This document shows, one piece after another, positions 16,247 through 23,911 of a DNA stretch of 35,969 nt. Position 1 is the stretch's first letter, and every line of letters starts with the position of its first letter. The DNA lies in contig CAVDDT010000001.1 in assembly GCA_963607765.1 (NCBI GenBank), positions 1 through 35,969 of the forward strand. Direction: 5' to 3'. Under the pieces are notes generated by a model, which did not search any database, had not been told where the DNA came from, and saw only the letters and a program-made list of their open reading frames with translations. A program made the translations under genes and the position numbers. Origin of the DNA: Colivicinus sp963607765 (GTDB lineage: Bacteria; Bacillota_I; Bacilli_A; Erysipelotrichales; Erysipelotrichaceae).

Positions 16247-17364
16247 TTAAGAATGGTTTAATTCATGATGGCATCAATTCAGATGCCTATATTGGCGATA
16301 TTAGAATTGTTGATGGCAAGATTACTGAAATTGGTAAGAATTTGGATGACGATGAAGGTGTGATTGATGCATCTAATTTAAATGTTTATCCAGGACTTGT
16401 GGAAGCACATTGTCATATTGGTTTAGATGGCTATGGAATTGGTTTTGAAAGAGCTGATTGTAATGAATACGGAAGCCCTGACACCCCAGAACTTAGAGCA
16501 ATTGACGGAATAAATCCTCTTGATCCAACTTTTGAAAAAGCTAGAGAAGCTGGTATTACTACTGTTTGTACAGGACCTGGTAGTGCTAATGTTTTAGGTG
16601 GCACTTTTACTGCTTTAAAAACGGTTGGTGAAAGAGTTGACAACATGATTATTAAGGAAAGCGTTGCAATGAAATGTGCCTTTGGCGAAAATCCAAAAAG
16701 GTGCTATAAGGAAAAAGGAACTTATTCTAGAATGTCTATTGCAGCTAATTTAAGAAACATGTTATTTAAGGCCAAAGAGTACATGGAGAAAAAGGAAACC
16801 GATAAAAAGCCAGCATTCGACATGCAGCTTGAAGCTTTGATTCCTGTTTTAAAAAGAGAAATTCCATTAAAAGCTCATGCACACGCTGCTGATGATATTT
16901 TTACAGCAATCAGAATTGCGAAAGAGTTTAATTTGAAATTAACTCTTGAACATGTTACTGAAGGCCATTTAGTTGCGGAAGAACTTGTAAAAGAAAATTA
17001 TCCTATGGCTGTTGGGCCTACTTTAACTCATGCAACTAAATTTGAATTAAAAGATAAGAGTTGGGATACACCAAGAGTGTTGTCTGAATTAGGCGGCCAA
17101 GTTTCAATCATTACCGATTCCCCTGTAATTCCAGAACAACATCTTCCTTTATGTGCTTCATTAGCTATTAAAGCTGGTATGGATCCGTTTAAAGCTTTAC
17201 AAGCTATTACAATTAATCCTGCTAAGCATATTGGGATTGAAGATAGAGTAGGTTCTTTAGAAGTTGGCAAAGATGGTGATGTGCTTATTTGTGATAAAGA
17301 TTTATTTAATATCGATCATGAAGTTAAATATGTTTTAATTAATGGCAAAGTGGTTTCTAAATAA
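16240..17364 (+). CDS. Amidohydrolase family protein (imidazolonepropionase-like)
   Basis: 374 aa TIM-barrel metal hydrolase. Metal ligands are visible as the H57-x-H59 pair in EAHCHIG, a histidine in HAHAAD, a histidine in LEHVTE and the aspartate in ITDSP. The C-terminal ITINPAKHIGIEDRVGSLEVGKDGD, shown here only as a region around residues 325-350, is the usual return of the chain to the small beta domain. Members hydrolyse amides in rings or dipeptides, including some prolidase-like and isoaspartyl-type enzymes; this member's substrate is not known. Overlap with the S10 gene and placement at the operon end suggest a final step on unusual peptides. It is followed by a terminator. Confidence 0.82.
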   Translation: MLIKNGLIHDGINSDAYIGDIRIVDGKITEIGKNLDDDEGVIDASNLNVYPGLVEAHCHIGLDGYGIGFERADCNEYGSPDTPELRAIDGINPLDPTFEKAREAGITTVCTGPGSANVLGGTFTALKTVGERVDNMIIKESVAMKCAFGENPKRCYKEKGTYSRMSIAANLRNMLFKAKEYMEKKETDKKPAFDMQLEALIPVLKREIPLKAHAHAADDIFTAIRIAKEFNLKLTLEHVTEGHLVAEELVKENYPMAVGPTLTHATKFELKDKSWDTPRVLSELGGQVSIITDSPVIPEQHLPLCASLAIKAGMDPFKALQAITINPAKHIGIEDRVGSLEVGKDGDVLICDKDLFNIDHEVKYVLINGKVVSK

Positions 17365-17390
17365 AACAATAAAGTAGAATAAAAATATTT

Positions 17391-17430
17391 AAGCGTTTTT
17401 AGGGATTTTAAACTATAAAAACGCTTTTAT
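17391..17430 (+). terminator. Terminator of the peptide-use operon
   Basis: AAGCGTTTTTA (17391-17401) pairs perfectly with TAAAAACGCTT (17416-17426), followed by a T-rich stretch. It marks the end of the run that began near 5065. Confidence 0.75.
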
Positions 17431-17489
17431 TATTGTCTTAAATTAAGAATGGAATTTGTCATAATTTTGTAGAGCTTAACGCAAGATAA

Positions 17490-17521
17490 TTGCTTTTAAT
17501 TAATAATGAAAATATTATAAT
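17490..17521 (+). promoter_or_regulatory. Possible promoter of the GntR gene
   Basis: TTGCTT (17490-17495) is followed after 17 bases by TATTAT (17513-17518), with an overlapping TATAAT at 17516-17521. A small dyad TTGTAAACAA (17537-17546) lies just downstream and could serve autoregulation. The region is very AT-rich, so this is weak. Confidence 0.35.
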
Positions 17522-17585
17522 AAATATAAATTTATATTGTAAACAAATGATATTATGGGGATTAAAATTTGCAAGGGGGGGTACT

Positions 17586-18272
17586 ATGGCAACATTAGCA
17601 GAACAAGTATATGAAGAATTAATAAACATGATTGTTGAGGAAAATTATAAACCGGGTGATCGTTTTCCTTCAGAAAATGTGTTATGTGAACGTTTTTCTG
17701 TGAGTAGAAACACTTTACGTGGAGCTTTAAATAAGATGCAGGTCCTTGGCTTAACTGAAACTAGACAAGGTGGAGGAACTTACTTAAAGGATGTAAGCAG
17801 CGAAGTGTATTTAAACTTTTTTATGCCTTCAATTCTTACAAGTAATATTGATTTGTTAGAGGCTATGGAATTTAGAAGGGGCATTGAAGTGGAGAGTGCT
17901 AGGCTAGCAGCTCAAAATGCTACTGAAGAAGATATTAAAGAATTAAACAATTATCTTAATGCATGCAAAGAGAATATGTCGAATATGCTTGATTTCGAAA
18001 ATTCTAATAACGATTTTCACTACGCAATCGCCAAAGCTAGTAAAAGCAACATGTTTATAAAAATGGAAAAGATAATTCATAAGATGACTTCTGCTTCCAT
18101 GAAGAAATATTTAGCTAAGCAAGGTGCTGATATTGATAGTACTTTCTATCATGAAATGATTATGAAATGTATTATCGAACATAAAGCTGATGAGGCTGCA
18201 TATTCTATGGATAGACATATGCAATATCTAGTCGAGAGAGTGAAAAAATATATAGCTACTGAAGAAGAATAG
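17586..18272 (+). CDS. GntR family regulator, FadR/FCD subgroup
   Basis: 228 aa. An N-terminal winged helix (residues 1-70) contains the GntR hallmarks GDRFPSENVLCERFSVSRNT and LRGAL, followed by a C-terminal all-helical FCD ligand domain. The FCD metal or ligand residues are suggested by the DFHYAIA motif and by later histidines in FYHEMI and MDRHMQ. FCD regulators usually sense sugar acids or other organic acids. The start is ATG 17586 behind an AAGGGGGG site, not an earlier in-frame ATG at 17490. The gene lies just before the mgl-like cluster, whose divergent control region holds TTGTA-N-TACAA palindromes of the kind bound by this family, so it is the probable local repressor. Confidence 0.9.
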   Translation: MATLAEQVYEELINMIVEENYKPGDRFPSENVLCERFSVSRNTLRGALNKMQVLGLTETRQGGGTYLKDVSSEVYLNFFMPSILTSNIDLLEAMEFRRGIEVESARLAAQNATEEDIKELNNYLNACKENMSNMLDFENSNNDFHYAIAKASKSNMFIKMEKIIHKMTSASMKKYLAKQGADIDSTFYHEMIMKCIIEHKADEAAYSMDRHMQYLVERVKKYIATEEE

Positions 18273-18282
18273 CTAATTTGTA

Positions 18283-18309
18283 AAATGGACCGTTTTGGTC
18301 CATTTTTTT
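18283..18309 (+). terminator. Terminator of the GntR gene
   Basis: AAATGGACC (18283-18291) and GGTCCATTT (18297-18305) form a 9-pair stem with a 5-base loop and a T run. Confidence 0.85.
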
Positions 18310-18313
18310 GTGC

Positions 18314-18340
18314 AATAAAAAATCCACCATTTGGTGGATT
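18314..18340 (-). terminator. Terminator of the Dabb gene
   Basis: AATCCACC (18321-18328) and GGTGGATT (18333-18340) form a hairpin; the A run at 18317-18322 is the T run on the - strand. It is back to back with the GntR terminator. Confidence 0.75.
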
Positions 18341-18342
18341 AA

Positions 18343-18642
18343 TTAGAAGTAGTAGTCAAATACAGTTTTATCATAAGAGACACTGTTCATGTATTCTCTT
18401 ACTTTTAAATGCTCTGGGTGATTGATGTATTGTTCAAGCTCTTCTGTATTATTGAATACTGAATCAATACAAACGTGGAAGACATCACCTTCGTTAATAT
18501 TACTTCCTACTTTTGCTTCCTTAATTTGGGGAATGATGGTTTGAAGATATGCTGTTTTCTTAGCAAATTCTTCAACTACTTTTTGACGATCCTCTTTTGT
18601 TCCATCTTTGCAGATTTTCCAGCAAACAATATGTTTTAACAT
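18343..18642 (-). CDS. Dabb-domain (stress-responsive A/B barrel) protein
   Basis: 99 aa, beginning MLKHIVCWKI, the typical first strand of the dimeric alpha/beta barrel (Dabb) family, and ending with the usual VxxYMNSVSYDKTVFDYYF pattern. Dabb proteins are small dimers that often act on or bind small metabolites in catabolic clusters; some act on polyketide or sugar-derived intermediates. The start at 18642 has a GAAAGGAA site; a longer frame back to 18723 would start inside the operator region and is rejected. It is divergent from the mgl-like operon and shares its control region, so a role in the same pathway is likely. Exact function is unknown. Confidence 0.8.
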   Translation of the reverse strand: MLKHIVCWKICKDGTKEDRQKVVEEFAKKTAYLQTIIPQIKEAKVGSNINEGDVFHVCIDSVFNNTEELEQYINHPEHLKVREYMNSVSYDKTVFDYYF

Positions 18643-18660
18643 AAATATAATTCCTTTCGT

Positions 18661-18697
18661 ATTTGTACTACAAATAAATATAAAATTTGTAGTACAA
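18661..18697. promoter_or_regulatory. Tandem TTGTA-N-TACAA operators
   Basis: ATTTGTACTACAAAT (18661-18675) is a perfect palindrome with a single central base. TTGTAGTACAA (18687-18697) is a second perfect one, with centres 24 bases apart. A third, TTGTAGAACAA (18833-18843), has one mismatch and sits at the expected rightward start point. They resemble GntR-family operators with TTGT and ACAA arms, so the nearby FCD regulator is the likely binder. Confidence 0.65.
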
Positions 18698-18714
18698 CAT
18701 CGCATTTCAAATTT

Positions 18715-18720
18715 ATTATA
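18715..18720 (-). promoter_or_regulatory. Probable -10 element of the Dabb gene
   Basis: TATAAT is read on the - strand, about 73 bases before the Dabb start codon. The two operators lie just downstream, where a repressor would block elongation or opening. The -35 is poor. Confidence 0.45.
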
Positions 18721-18771
18721 CATGGTCTTTTATTAGAAATAAAGCAAAATTGTAACTTTTTTGAAAGCGCT

Positions 18772-18785
18772 TAATAAAGCTAAAA
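18772..18785. promoter_or_regulatory. cre-like site 1
   Basis: TGAAAGCGCTTAAT matches 13 of 14 positions of the catabolite-responsive element TGWAARCGYTWNCW. It lies upstream of the rightward -35. A LacI-family regulator other than CcpA could also bind. Confidence 0.5.
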
Positions 18786-18801
18786 TATTCACAAAAATTT
18801 A

Positions 18802-18830
18802 TTGACAAGAAAAATAATCATTCATAAAAT
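18802..18830 (+). promoter_or_regulatory. Promoter of the mgl-like operon
   Basis: TTGACA (18802-18807), a 17-base spacer and TAAAAT (18825-18830) form a near-consensus sigma-A promoter. The degenerate operator at 18833-18843 overlaps the predicted start point. Confidence 0.75.
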
Positions 18831-18928
18831 ACTTGTAGAACAACTTTAATGTTATATGTTTGATTTGCTAAACAAATATTGTGATTAGAAGGCTAAATCC
18901 CGGGGTTAAAAACTTCTTGCTCATAATA

Positions 18929-18942
18929 TGTAAGCGCTTATA
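18929..18942. promoter_or_regulatory. cre-like site 2
   Basis: TGTAAGCGCTTATA matches 13 of 14 cre positions and contains the perfect palindrome TAAGCGCTTA. It lies about 90 bases downstream of the start point, where CcpA-type binding would act as a roadblock. Confidence 0.5.
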
Positions 18943-18979
18943 TATAACAGTTAGTTATTACAAAGGAGAGAAATTCGTT

Positions 18980-20068
18980 ATGAAAAAACTATTAAGCTTA
19001 TTACTTACAATTGCAATGGTATTAAGTTTAGCTGCTTGTTCTTCTTCATCTGATTCATCTGATGATAGCTCTTCAGATTCTTCAAGTGATGAAGAAACAA
19101 TTAATATCGCATTCTTTATGTATGAAAACTCTAATACTTTCACTACTTATATTAGAAAAGCATTGGAAAGCTATGGTGCAGAACATAATGTAAATGTTGA
19201 TTCATTCGATGGCAAATCAGATCAATCAACTCAAACTGATGCAATTACTACTGCATTAGCAAAAGAAAAATATGATTTAATCGTCGTTAATCCAGTTGAT
19301 TCAGGTGCTGGTGCAACAATCAATAAGCTATGTAAAGAAGCTGGCGTTCCTGTAATCTATTGTGATAGAGCTCCAGATTTAACTGGTGGTATCTTAGATG
19401 ATTATGATCAAGCATGGTATGTAGGCCTTGACTGGTCAGATCCAGGTAGAGTACAAGCCGAAATGTTATACGAAGATTACCTTGCTGATCCATCTAGCAT
19501 TGATAGAAATGGTGATGGTGTAGTTCAATATGTAATCCTTCAAGGTAATGTTGCTCAACAAAATGCAATCTATCGTACACAAGCTATCCACGATTTGATG
19601 GATCAATGGAATGAAGATGGCACAATGAAGAACGAACAACTTGATATCCAAGATGGTAACTGGGATACTGCAAAAGGTAAGGATGTAATGGATACTTGGA
19701 ACGTTAAATATGGTGATCAAATTGAAGTAGTATTGTCAAATAACGATACTATGGCAATGGGTGCTATCGAATCATTGAAGACTAATGGCAACTATGATAA
19801 GGATGTTCCTACAAAGGTATATGGCATTAATGCTATTCCTGATGTTTGGAGCATGCTTGAAGATGGCACAATGGCAGGTACAGTATTAACTTCTCCATAT
19901 AAGGAAGCAGTAGCTGTTATTGATATGACTTTAAATATTCTAAGTGGTAAAGATGCACTTGATGGTACAGATTTATCATATGGTGAATTTGGAAAGGATG
20001 TTCGTGTTTCTAATACAGCAATTAGAACAGAAAATATTTCTGAAGCTGAACACGATTACATTCAATAA
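18980..20068 (+). CDS. mglB: Galactose/glucose-type sugar-binding lipoprotein (MglB-like)
   Basis: 362 aa. A lipoprotein signal ends in LAAC with Cys20 lipidated, followed by a Ser/Asp linker. The mature part matches the MglB type of periplasmic-binding fold: IAFFMYENSNTF near the N-terminus, the DRNGDGVVQ loop that corresponds to the calcium-binding loop of the galactose/glucose-binding protein, NNDTMAMGAIESLK, and GTMAGTVL near the hinge. It binds an aldose or related sugar outside the cell. ATG 18980 follows AAAGGAG. It is the first gene of a sugar-transport operon and is followed by a hairpin, which fits the usual excess of binding protein. The exact ligand cannot be told from sequence. 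Confidence 0.88.
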   Translation: MKKLLSLLLTIAMVLSLAACSSSSDSSDDSSSDSSSDEETINIAFFMYENSNTFTTYIRKALESYGAEHNVNVDSFDGKSDQSTQTDAITTALAKEKYDLIVVNPVDSGAGATINKLCKEAGVPVIYCDRAPDLTGGILDDYDQAWYVGLDWSDPGRVQAEMLYEDYLADPSSIDRNGDGVVQYVILQGNVAQQNAIYRTQAIHDLMDQWNEDGTMKNEQLDIQDGNWDTAKGKDVMDTWNVKYGDQIEVVLSNNDTMAMGAIESLKTNGNYDKDVPTKVYGINAIPDVWSMLEDGTMAGTVLTSPYKEAVAVIDMTLNILSGKDALDGTDLSYGEFGKDVRVSNTAIRTENISEAEHDYIQ

Positions 20069-20081
20069 TTAACTAAATAGT

Positions 20082-20114
20082 TTAGGGCATCTAGTAGATT
20101 GAAAGATGCCCTAA
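20082..20114 (+). terminator. Intercistronic hairpin between mglB and mglA
   Basis: TTAGGGCATC (20082-20091) pairs perfectly with GATGCCCTAA (20105-20114). There is no T run, so it more likely stabilises the mglB mRNA or pauses transcription than ends it fully. Confidence 0.6.
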
Positions 20115-20136
20115 CTTAAATACGTTGGAGGTAAAG

Positions 20137-21681
20137 ATGACTTCAAAGTTGAATGAATTTACTAATGAAAATAAGCAGTATCTTCTTGAGATGCACGGAA
20201 TAGTAAAAAATTTCGCTGGTGTACAGGCTTTGAAAAGCGTAGATTTCTGCGTTAGACCAGGCACTGTACATGCTTTAATGGGCGAAAATGGTGCTGGTAA
20301 GTCTACACTTATGAAATGTTTGTTTGGCATTTATCATAAGGATGAAGGCAGTATTACTTTAAGAGGCGAAGATGTAGATTTTAAATCGCCACATGAAGCA
20401 TTGCTAAATGGTATTTCGATGGTACATCAGGAACTTGAACAAGTAAGACAAAGAAATGTAATGGAGAATGTATGGCTAGGCCGTTTCCCGTTAAAATGTG
20501 GACTTGTTGATGAAAAGAAAATGTATGATGATACAAAGAAAGTATTATCGGTACTTGGCGATGATATCAAAATAGATCCAAAAGATAATTTGTCTGATTT
20601 GAGTGTTTCTGAAAGACAAATGGTAGATATTGCTAAGGCTATCTCATATAATTGCGATATTATAGCATTGGATGAGCCTACTTCTTCTTTAACTAATAAA
20701 GAAGTTGACAAATTAATGGAAATAATCGACAGGCTAAGATCTCAGGGCAAAGGCATTATCTATATTTCACATAAGATGGAAGAAATATTTAGAATTGCCG
20801 ATGATATCACAGTAATGAGAGATGGTGAACATATTAGCACGGATAAGGCGAGCGATATCAATATCGACATTCTTATCAAGAGGATGGTTGGAAGAGAATT
20901 GACTAATCGTTTCCCAGTAAAGTCATGTGAGCCTGGAGACGTAATTTTATCAGTAAAAAATCTTAATGATGTTAAACATCACATACATGATATTTCTTTT
21001 GATTTAAAAGAGGGAGAAGTACTTGGCATTGCTGGTCTTCTTGGAGCTGGTAGAACCGAACTTATGGAAACTATTTTTGGTGCTAGAGACAAGGAAAGTG
21101 GCGAAATATTATTAAGAGGCAAAGAAGTTAATAATAAGAGCCCTATGCAAGCAATTAAAAATGGTTTTGCGTTATGTACGGAAGAAAGACGTTACAACGG
21201 CATATTTCCAGATTTGAGTATAACGTTTAATACGGTTGTTGCAGGACTAGATAAATATAAAAATAAATTTGGTCTATTGCAAGATAAGAAAATGGATGCC
21301 GATACCGAGAAGATGATTAATGCTATGCGTACCAAGACGCCTAACACTAAGACTAAGATTAAATCGTTGTCTGGTGGTAATCAACAAAAGGTAATTATTG
21401 GTAGATGGCTATTAAATAATCCAGAAATAGTACTACTCGATGATCCAACAAGAGGTATTGATGTTGGAGCTAAATATGAAATCTATGAATTGATATTCAA
21501 ATTAGCAGAGCAACATAAGAGTGTTATTGTTTGTTCTTCTGAAATGCCTGAATTACTTGGAATTTGTGATCGAATCATTGTTTTAAGTAATGGAAAATTG
21601 GCTGGAGAAATTGATTTAAAGAATGATAAAGAAAACGCAAATCAAGAAACAATAATGCGTTATGCGACTAAATATATTTAA
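20137..21681 (+). CDS. mglA: Sugar ABC transporter ATP-binding protein, two ABC domains (MglA-like)
   Basis: 514 aa with two tandem ABC cassettes, typical of carbohydrate-uptake type 2 importers. The N-terminal cassette has Walker A GENGAGKST (residues 49-57), signature LSVSERQ and Walker B IIALDEPTSSL. The C-terminal cassette has a degenerate Walker A GLLGAGRTE (about residue 299) but an intact LSGGNQQKV signature and Walker B IVLLDDPTRGIDVG. This asymmetry is normal in the family. The start is ATG 20137 behind GGAGG at 20127-20131. It energises uptake together with the next gene. Confidence 0.93.
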   Translation: MTSKLNEFTNENKQYLLEMHGIVKNFAGVQALKSVDFCVRPGTVHALMGENGAGKSTLMKCLFGIYHKDEGSITLRGEDVDFKSPHEALLNGISMVHQELEQVRQRNVMENVWLGRFPLKCGLVDEKKMYDDTKKVLSVLGDDIKIDPKDNLSDLSVSERQMVDIAKAISYNCDIIALDEPTSSLTNKEVDKLMEIIDRLRSQGKGIIYISHKMEEIFRIADDITVMRDGEHISTDKASDINIDILIKRMVGRELTNRFPVKSCEPGDVILSVKNLNDVKHHIHDISFDLKEGEVLGIAGLLGAGRTELMETIFGARDKESGEILLRGKEVNNKSPMQAIKNGFALCTEERRYNGIFPDLSITFNTVVAGLDKYKNKFGLLQDKKMDADTEKMINAMRTKTPNTKTKIKSLSGGNQQKVIIGRWLLNNPEIVLLDDPTRGIDVGAKYEIYELIFKLAEQHKSVIVCSSEMPELLGICDRIIVLSNGKLAGEIDLKNDKENANQETIMRYATKYI

Positions 21682-21694
21682 AAGAGGTAAAAGT

Positions 21695-22723
21695 ATGAAA
21701 GATAAAAAAATAAAGAAGGATGCATTAATAGACAAGTTATATGATAATGCTCTATATTTAATTATCGCTATAATTCTTGCAGTAATTATCATTATGGAGC
21801 CATCATTTGTTAAGCTATCTAATTTCACTACGATATTTACTCAATCTGCTACTAAAGTTATTTATGCGTTAGGAGTTGCTGGAATTATCGTATTAGGCGG
21901 TACTGACCTAGCTTTAGGTAGAGAAGTTGGCTTAGCAGCTGTTGTTGCAGCATCAATGTTGCAAGCAATTGATTATTCACAAAGAGTATTTAGTGCTGCA
22001 GAATTACCAGAATTGCCATTTATTGTTCCTGTATTAATCGTATGTGTATTGTTGGCGATAATATCAGGTATTCATGGCTTTATAGTAGCTCACTTTGGTG
22101 TAGCACCATTTATCGCATCACTAGGTATTCGACTTGTTGCTTATGGTATTTGTTTACAATATTTCAACCAAGTTTGTGATTCAAATCCACTTTCTGGATT
22201 TACAGAATTTTATTCAAAATTTTGCCAAGGAACAATTAAGATTGGAAGTTTGAGCATAAGCTATCTAATGATATATGCGCTTATTGCAGTATTTATCATG
22301 TGGGTAGTGTGGAATAAGACAACTCTTGGAAAGAATATGTATGCGATTGGTGGCAACAAGGAAGCCGCTAGAGTATGTGGTGTAAATGTTAAAAAGACAA
22401 TTGTTCTTGTTTATATTATTGCTGGTGTTCTTTATGCCTTTGGTGCAGTGCTAGAAGCAGGTAGAACTGGTTCTGCAAATAGTACTCTTGGTGCTGATTA
22501 TGCAATGGATGCAATTGCAGCATGCGTAGTTGGTGGCGTCTCTATGAAAGGTGGTACTGGTAAGATATTTGGCGTTGTAATAGGTGTTATTATTTTCCAA
22601 ATTATCACATATGGATTAATCTATGTTGGCGTAAGCCCAGACTTACAATATGTTGTTAAAGGTTTAATTATACTTATTGCTGTAATTTTAGATAATAGAA
22701 AAACTATGAGAAAAGCTTCATAG
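21695..22723 (+). CDS. mglC: Sugar ABC transporter permease (MglC-like)
   Basis: 342 aa, about 8-10 membrane helices, a member of the single-permease type used by CUT2 importers (MglC, RbsC, XylH). Landmarks are LGGTDLALGREVGLAA in the third helix region, the cytoplasmic GGNKEAARVCGVNVKK motif that contacts the ATPase, and GGVSMKGGTGKIFGVVIG near the C-terminus. ATG 21695 follows AGAGGT; an earlier in-frame ATG at 21662 is inside mglA. With the preceding genes it makes a complete importer. Confidence 0.93.
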   Translation: MKDKKIKKDALIDKLYDNALYLIIAIILAVIIIMEPSFVKLSNFTTIFTQSATKVIYALGVAGIIVLGGTDLALGREVGLAAVVAASMLQAIDYSQRVFSAAELPELPFIVPVLIVCVLLAIISGIHGFIVAHFGVAPFIASLGIRLVAYGICLQYFNQVCDSNPLSGFTEFYSKFCQGTIKIGSLSISYLMIYALIAVFIMWVVWNKTTLGKNMYAIGGNKEAARVCGVNVKKTIVLVYIIAGVLYAFGAVLEAGRTGSANSTLGADYAMDAIAACVVGGVSMKGGTGKIFGVVIGVIIFQIITYGLIYVGVSPDLQYVVKGLIILIAVILDNRKTMRKAS

Positions 22724-22748
22724 ATATATAGAAAGGTAAAAAAAGAAG

Positions 22749-23843
22749 ATGGAAGAATTTAAAATCCCTGAAACAATGAAAGCAATGACTCTTGTTGCTT
22801 ACGATCATTTAGAAATGAAAGAGTTACCTGTTCCAAAACCAGGACCTGGTGAAGTATTATGCAGAATTAAATCTGTTGCAATTTGTGGTTCAGATCCTAA
22901 GATGATTCATGGCGGATATGAATGGGCAAATTGGCCACCTTATTATCCATTTGTAATGGGCCATGAATGGGCTGGTCAAATTGTACAACTTGGTGAAGGC
23001 GTAAGTGATTTTAAAGTTGGCGATAGAGTTGCTGGAGAAGCACACGTTGGTTGTGGACATTGTGATAACTGTAAGCAAGGTCACTACACTGTTTGCTTAA
23101 ATTATGGAAAAGATGGACATGATGGTGGGCTTGATATGGGCCATCGTCATTATGGTTTCTATTGGCAAGGTGCTAATGCTGAGTACAATGTTTATAAGAC
23201 AAGTGCACTACATAAGATTCCTGATAATGTTAGCTATGATGTAGCTAGTATGTCAGACTGTGCTGGTGTTGCTTTCCATGGTGTACAACTTGCTGGAGTT
23301 ACTCCTGGCGGTACTTCTGTTGTTATTGGTCCTGGTCCTATCGGACTATGTGCAATGATGGAATGCAAGGCCCTAGGCACTGGTAGAGTTATCGTTGTAG
23401 GAAGAGGCGCAAAGCTTGAAAAGGCTAGAGAATTAGGTGCTGACGTATGTATCGATTTTGAAAAAGAAGATCCTGTTGCTAGAGTACTTGAATTAACAAA
23501 TGGCCGTGGCGCTGATGAAGTCATGGAATGTTCAGGTGCTAGTGATTCACCTATGAAGGCTTGCAAAATGGTAAAGAAGGCTGGTGCTGTTGCTATTATT
23601 GCTACGTATCATGACCAAGAGGCATCAATTCCAATCAACATTGTTAACTTTAATGAAATTAAGATTGTTGGTTCTAAGGCTAACCCTAGCGTTACTGATG
23701 CAGTCTTAAGTTTCTTCTCAAATAATAAAATTCAAGGTGAAAAACTTGTTACTCATACTTTCCCTCTTGAGGAGTATGAAAAAGCAGTTGATGTATTTGA
23801 ACATAAGAAAGATGGATCTATCAAGGTTGTAGTACATCCTTGA
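22749..23843 (+). CDS. Zinc-dependent medium-chain dehydrogenase 1
   Basis: 364 aa MDR-fold enzyme. Catalytic zinc region is ICGSD and MGHEWAG; the structural zinc site is the four-cysteine CGHCDNCKQGHYTVC; the nucleotide-binding motif is GPGPIG (about residue 195). Overall it resembles the sorbitol/threonine dehydrogenase branch and probably oxidises a hydroxyl of a sugar, polyol or sugar acid with NAD(P). It follows the importer genes within the same operon, with AAAGG upstream of the start. A terminator hairpin follows it, separating it in part from the second dehydrogenase. The substrate is unknown. Confidence 0.88.
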   Translation: MEEFKIPETMKAMTLVAYDHLEMKELPVPKPGPGEVLCRIKSVAICGSDPKMIHGGYEWANWPPYYPFVMGHEWAGQIVQLGEGVSDFKVGDRVAGEAHVGCGHCDNCKQGHYTVCLNYGKDGHDGGLDMGHRHYGFYWQGANAEYNVYKTSALHKIPDNVSYDVASMSDCAGVAFHGVQLAGVTPGGTSVVIGPGPIGLCAMMECKALGTGRVIVVGRGAKLEKARELGADVCIDFEKEDPVARVLELTNGRGADEVMECSGASDSPMKACKMVKKAGAVAIIATYHDQEASIPINIVNFNEIKIVGSKANPSVTDAVLSFFSNNKIQGEKLVTHTFPLEEYEKAVDVFEHKKDGSIKVVVHP

Positions 23844-23857
23844 TAGTTAATAATTAG

Positions 23858-23897
23858 ATCCTATCCTATTCAATCTAAAAGATAGGATAGGATTTTT
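23858..23897 (+). terminator. Hairpin between the two dehydrogenase genes
   Basis: ATCCTATCCTAT (23858-23869) pairs perfectly with ATAGGATAGGAT (23882-23893), followed by TTTT. No clear promoter lies between it and the next gene, so it may be a partial terminator within the operon. Confidence 0.75.
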
Positions 23898-23911
23898 ATA
23901 AAAGGAGTTAT

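Larger units (their letters stand above)
18643..18979. promoter_or_regulatory. Divergent control region of the sugar cluster
   Basis: This 337-base gene-free stretch lies between the Dabb gene (-) and the mglB-like gene (+). It holds two TTGTA-N-TACAA palindromes downstream of the leftward -10, a degenerate third copy at the rightward start site, a strong rightward promoter, and two AAGCGCTT cre-like sites. No additional gene is seen in it. Confidence 0.7.

Noticed and set aside
17537..17546. TTGTAAACAA as a full operator of the GntR protein
   Set aside because: The arms are similar but the centre spacing is one base short of the TTGTA-N-TACAA sites, so it is mentioned only as a weak candidate.
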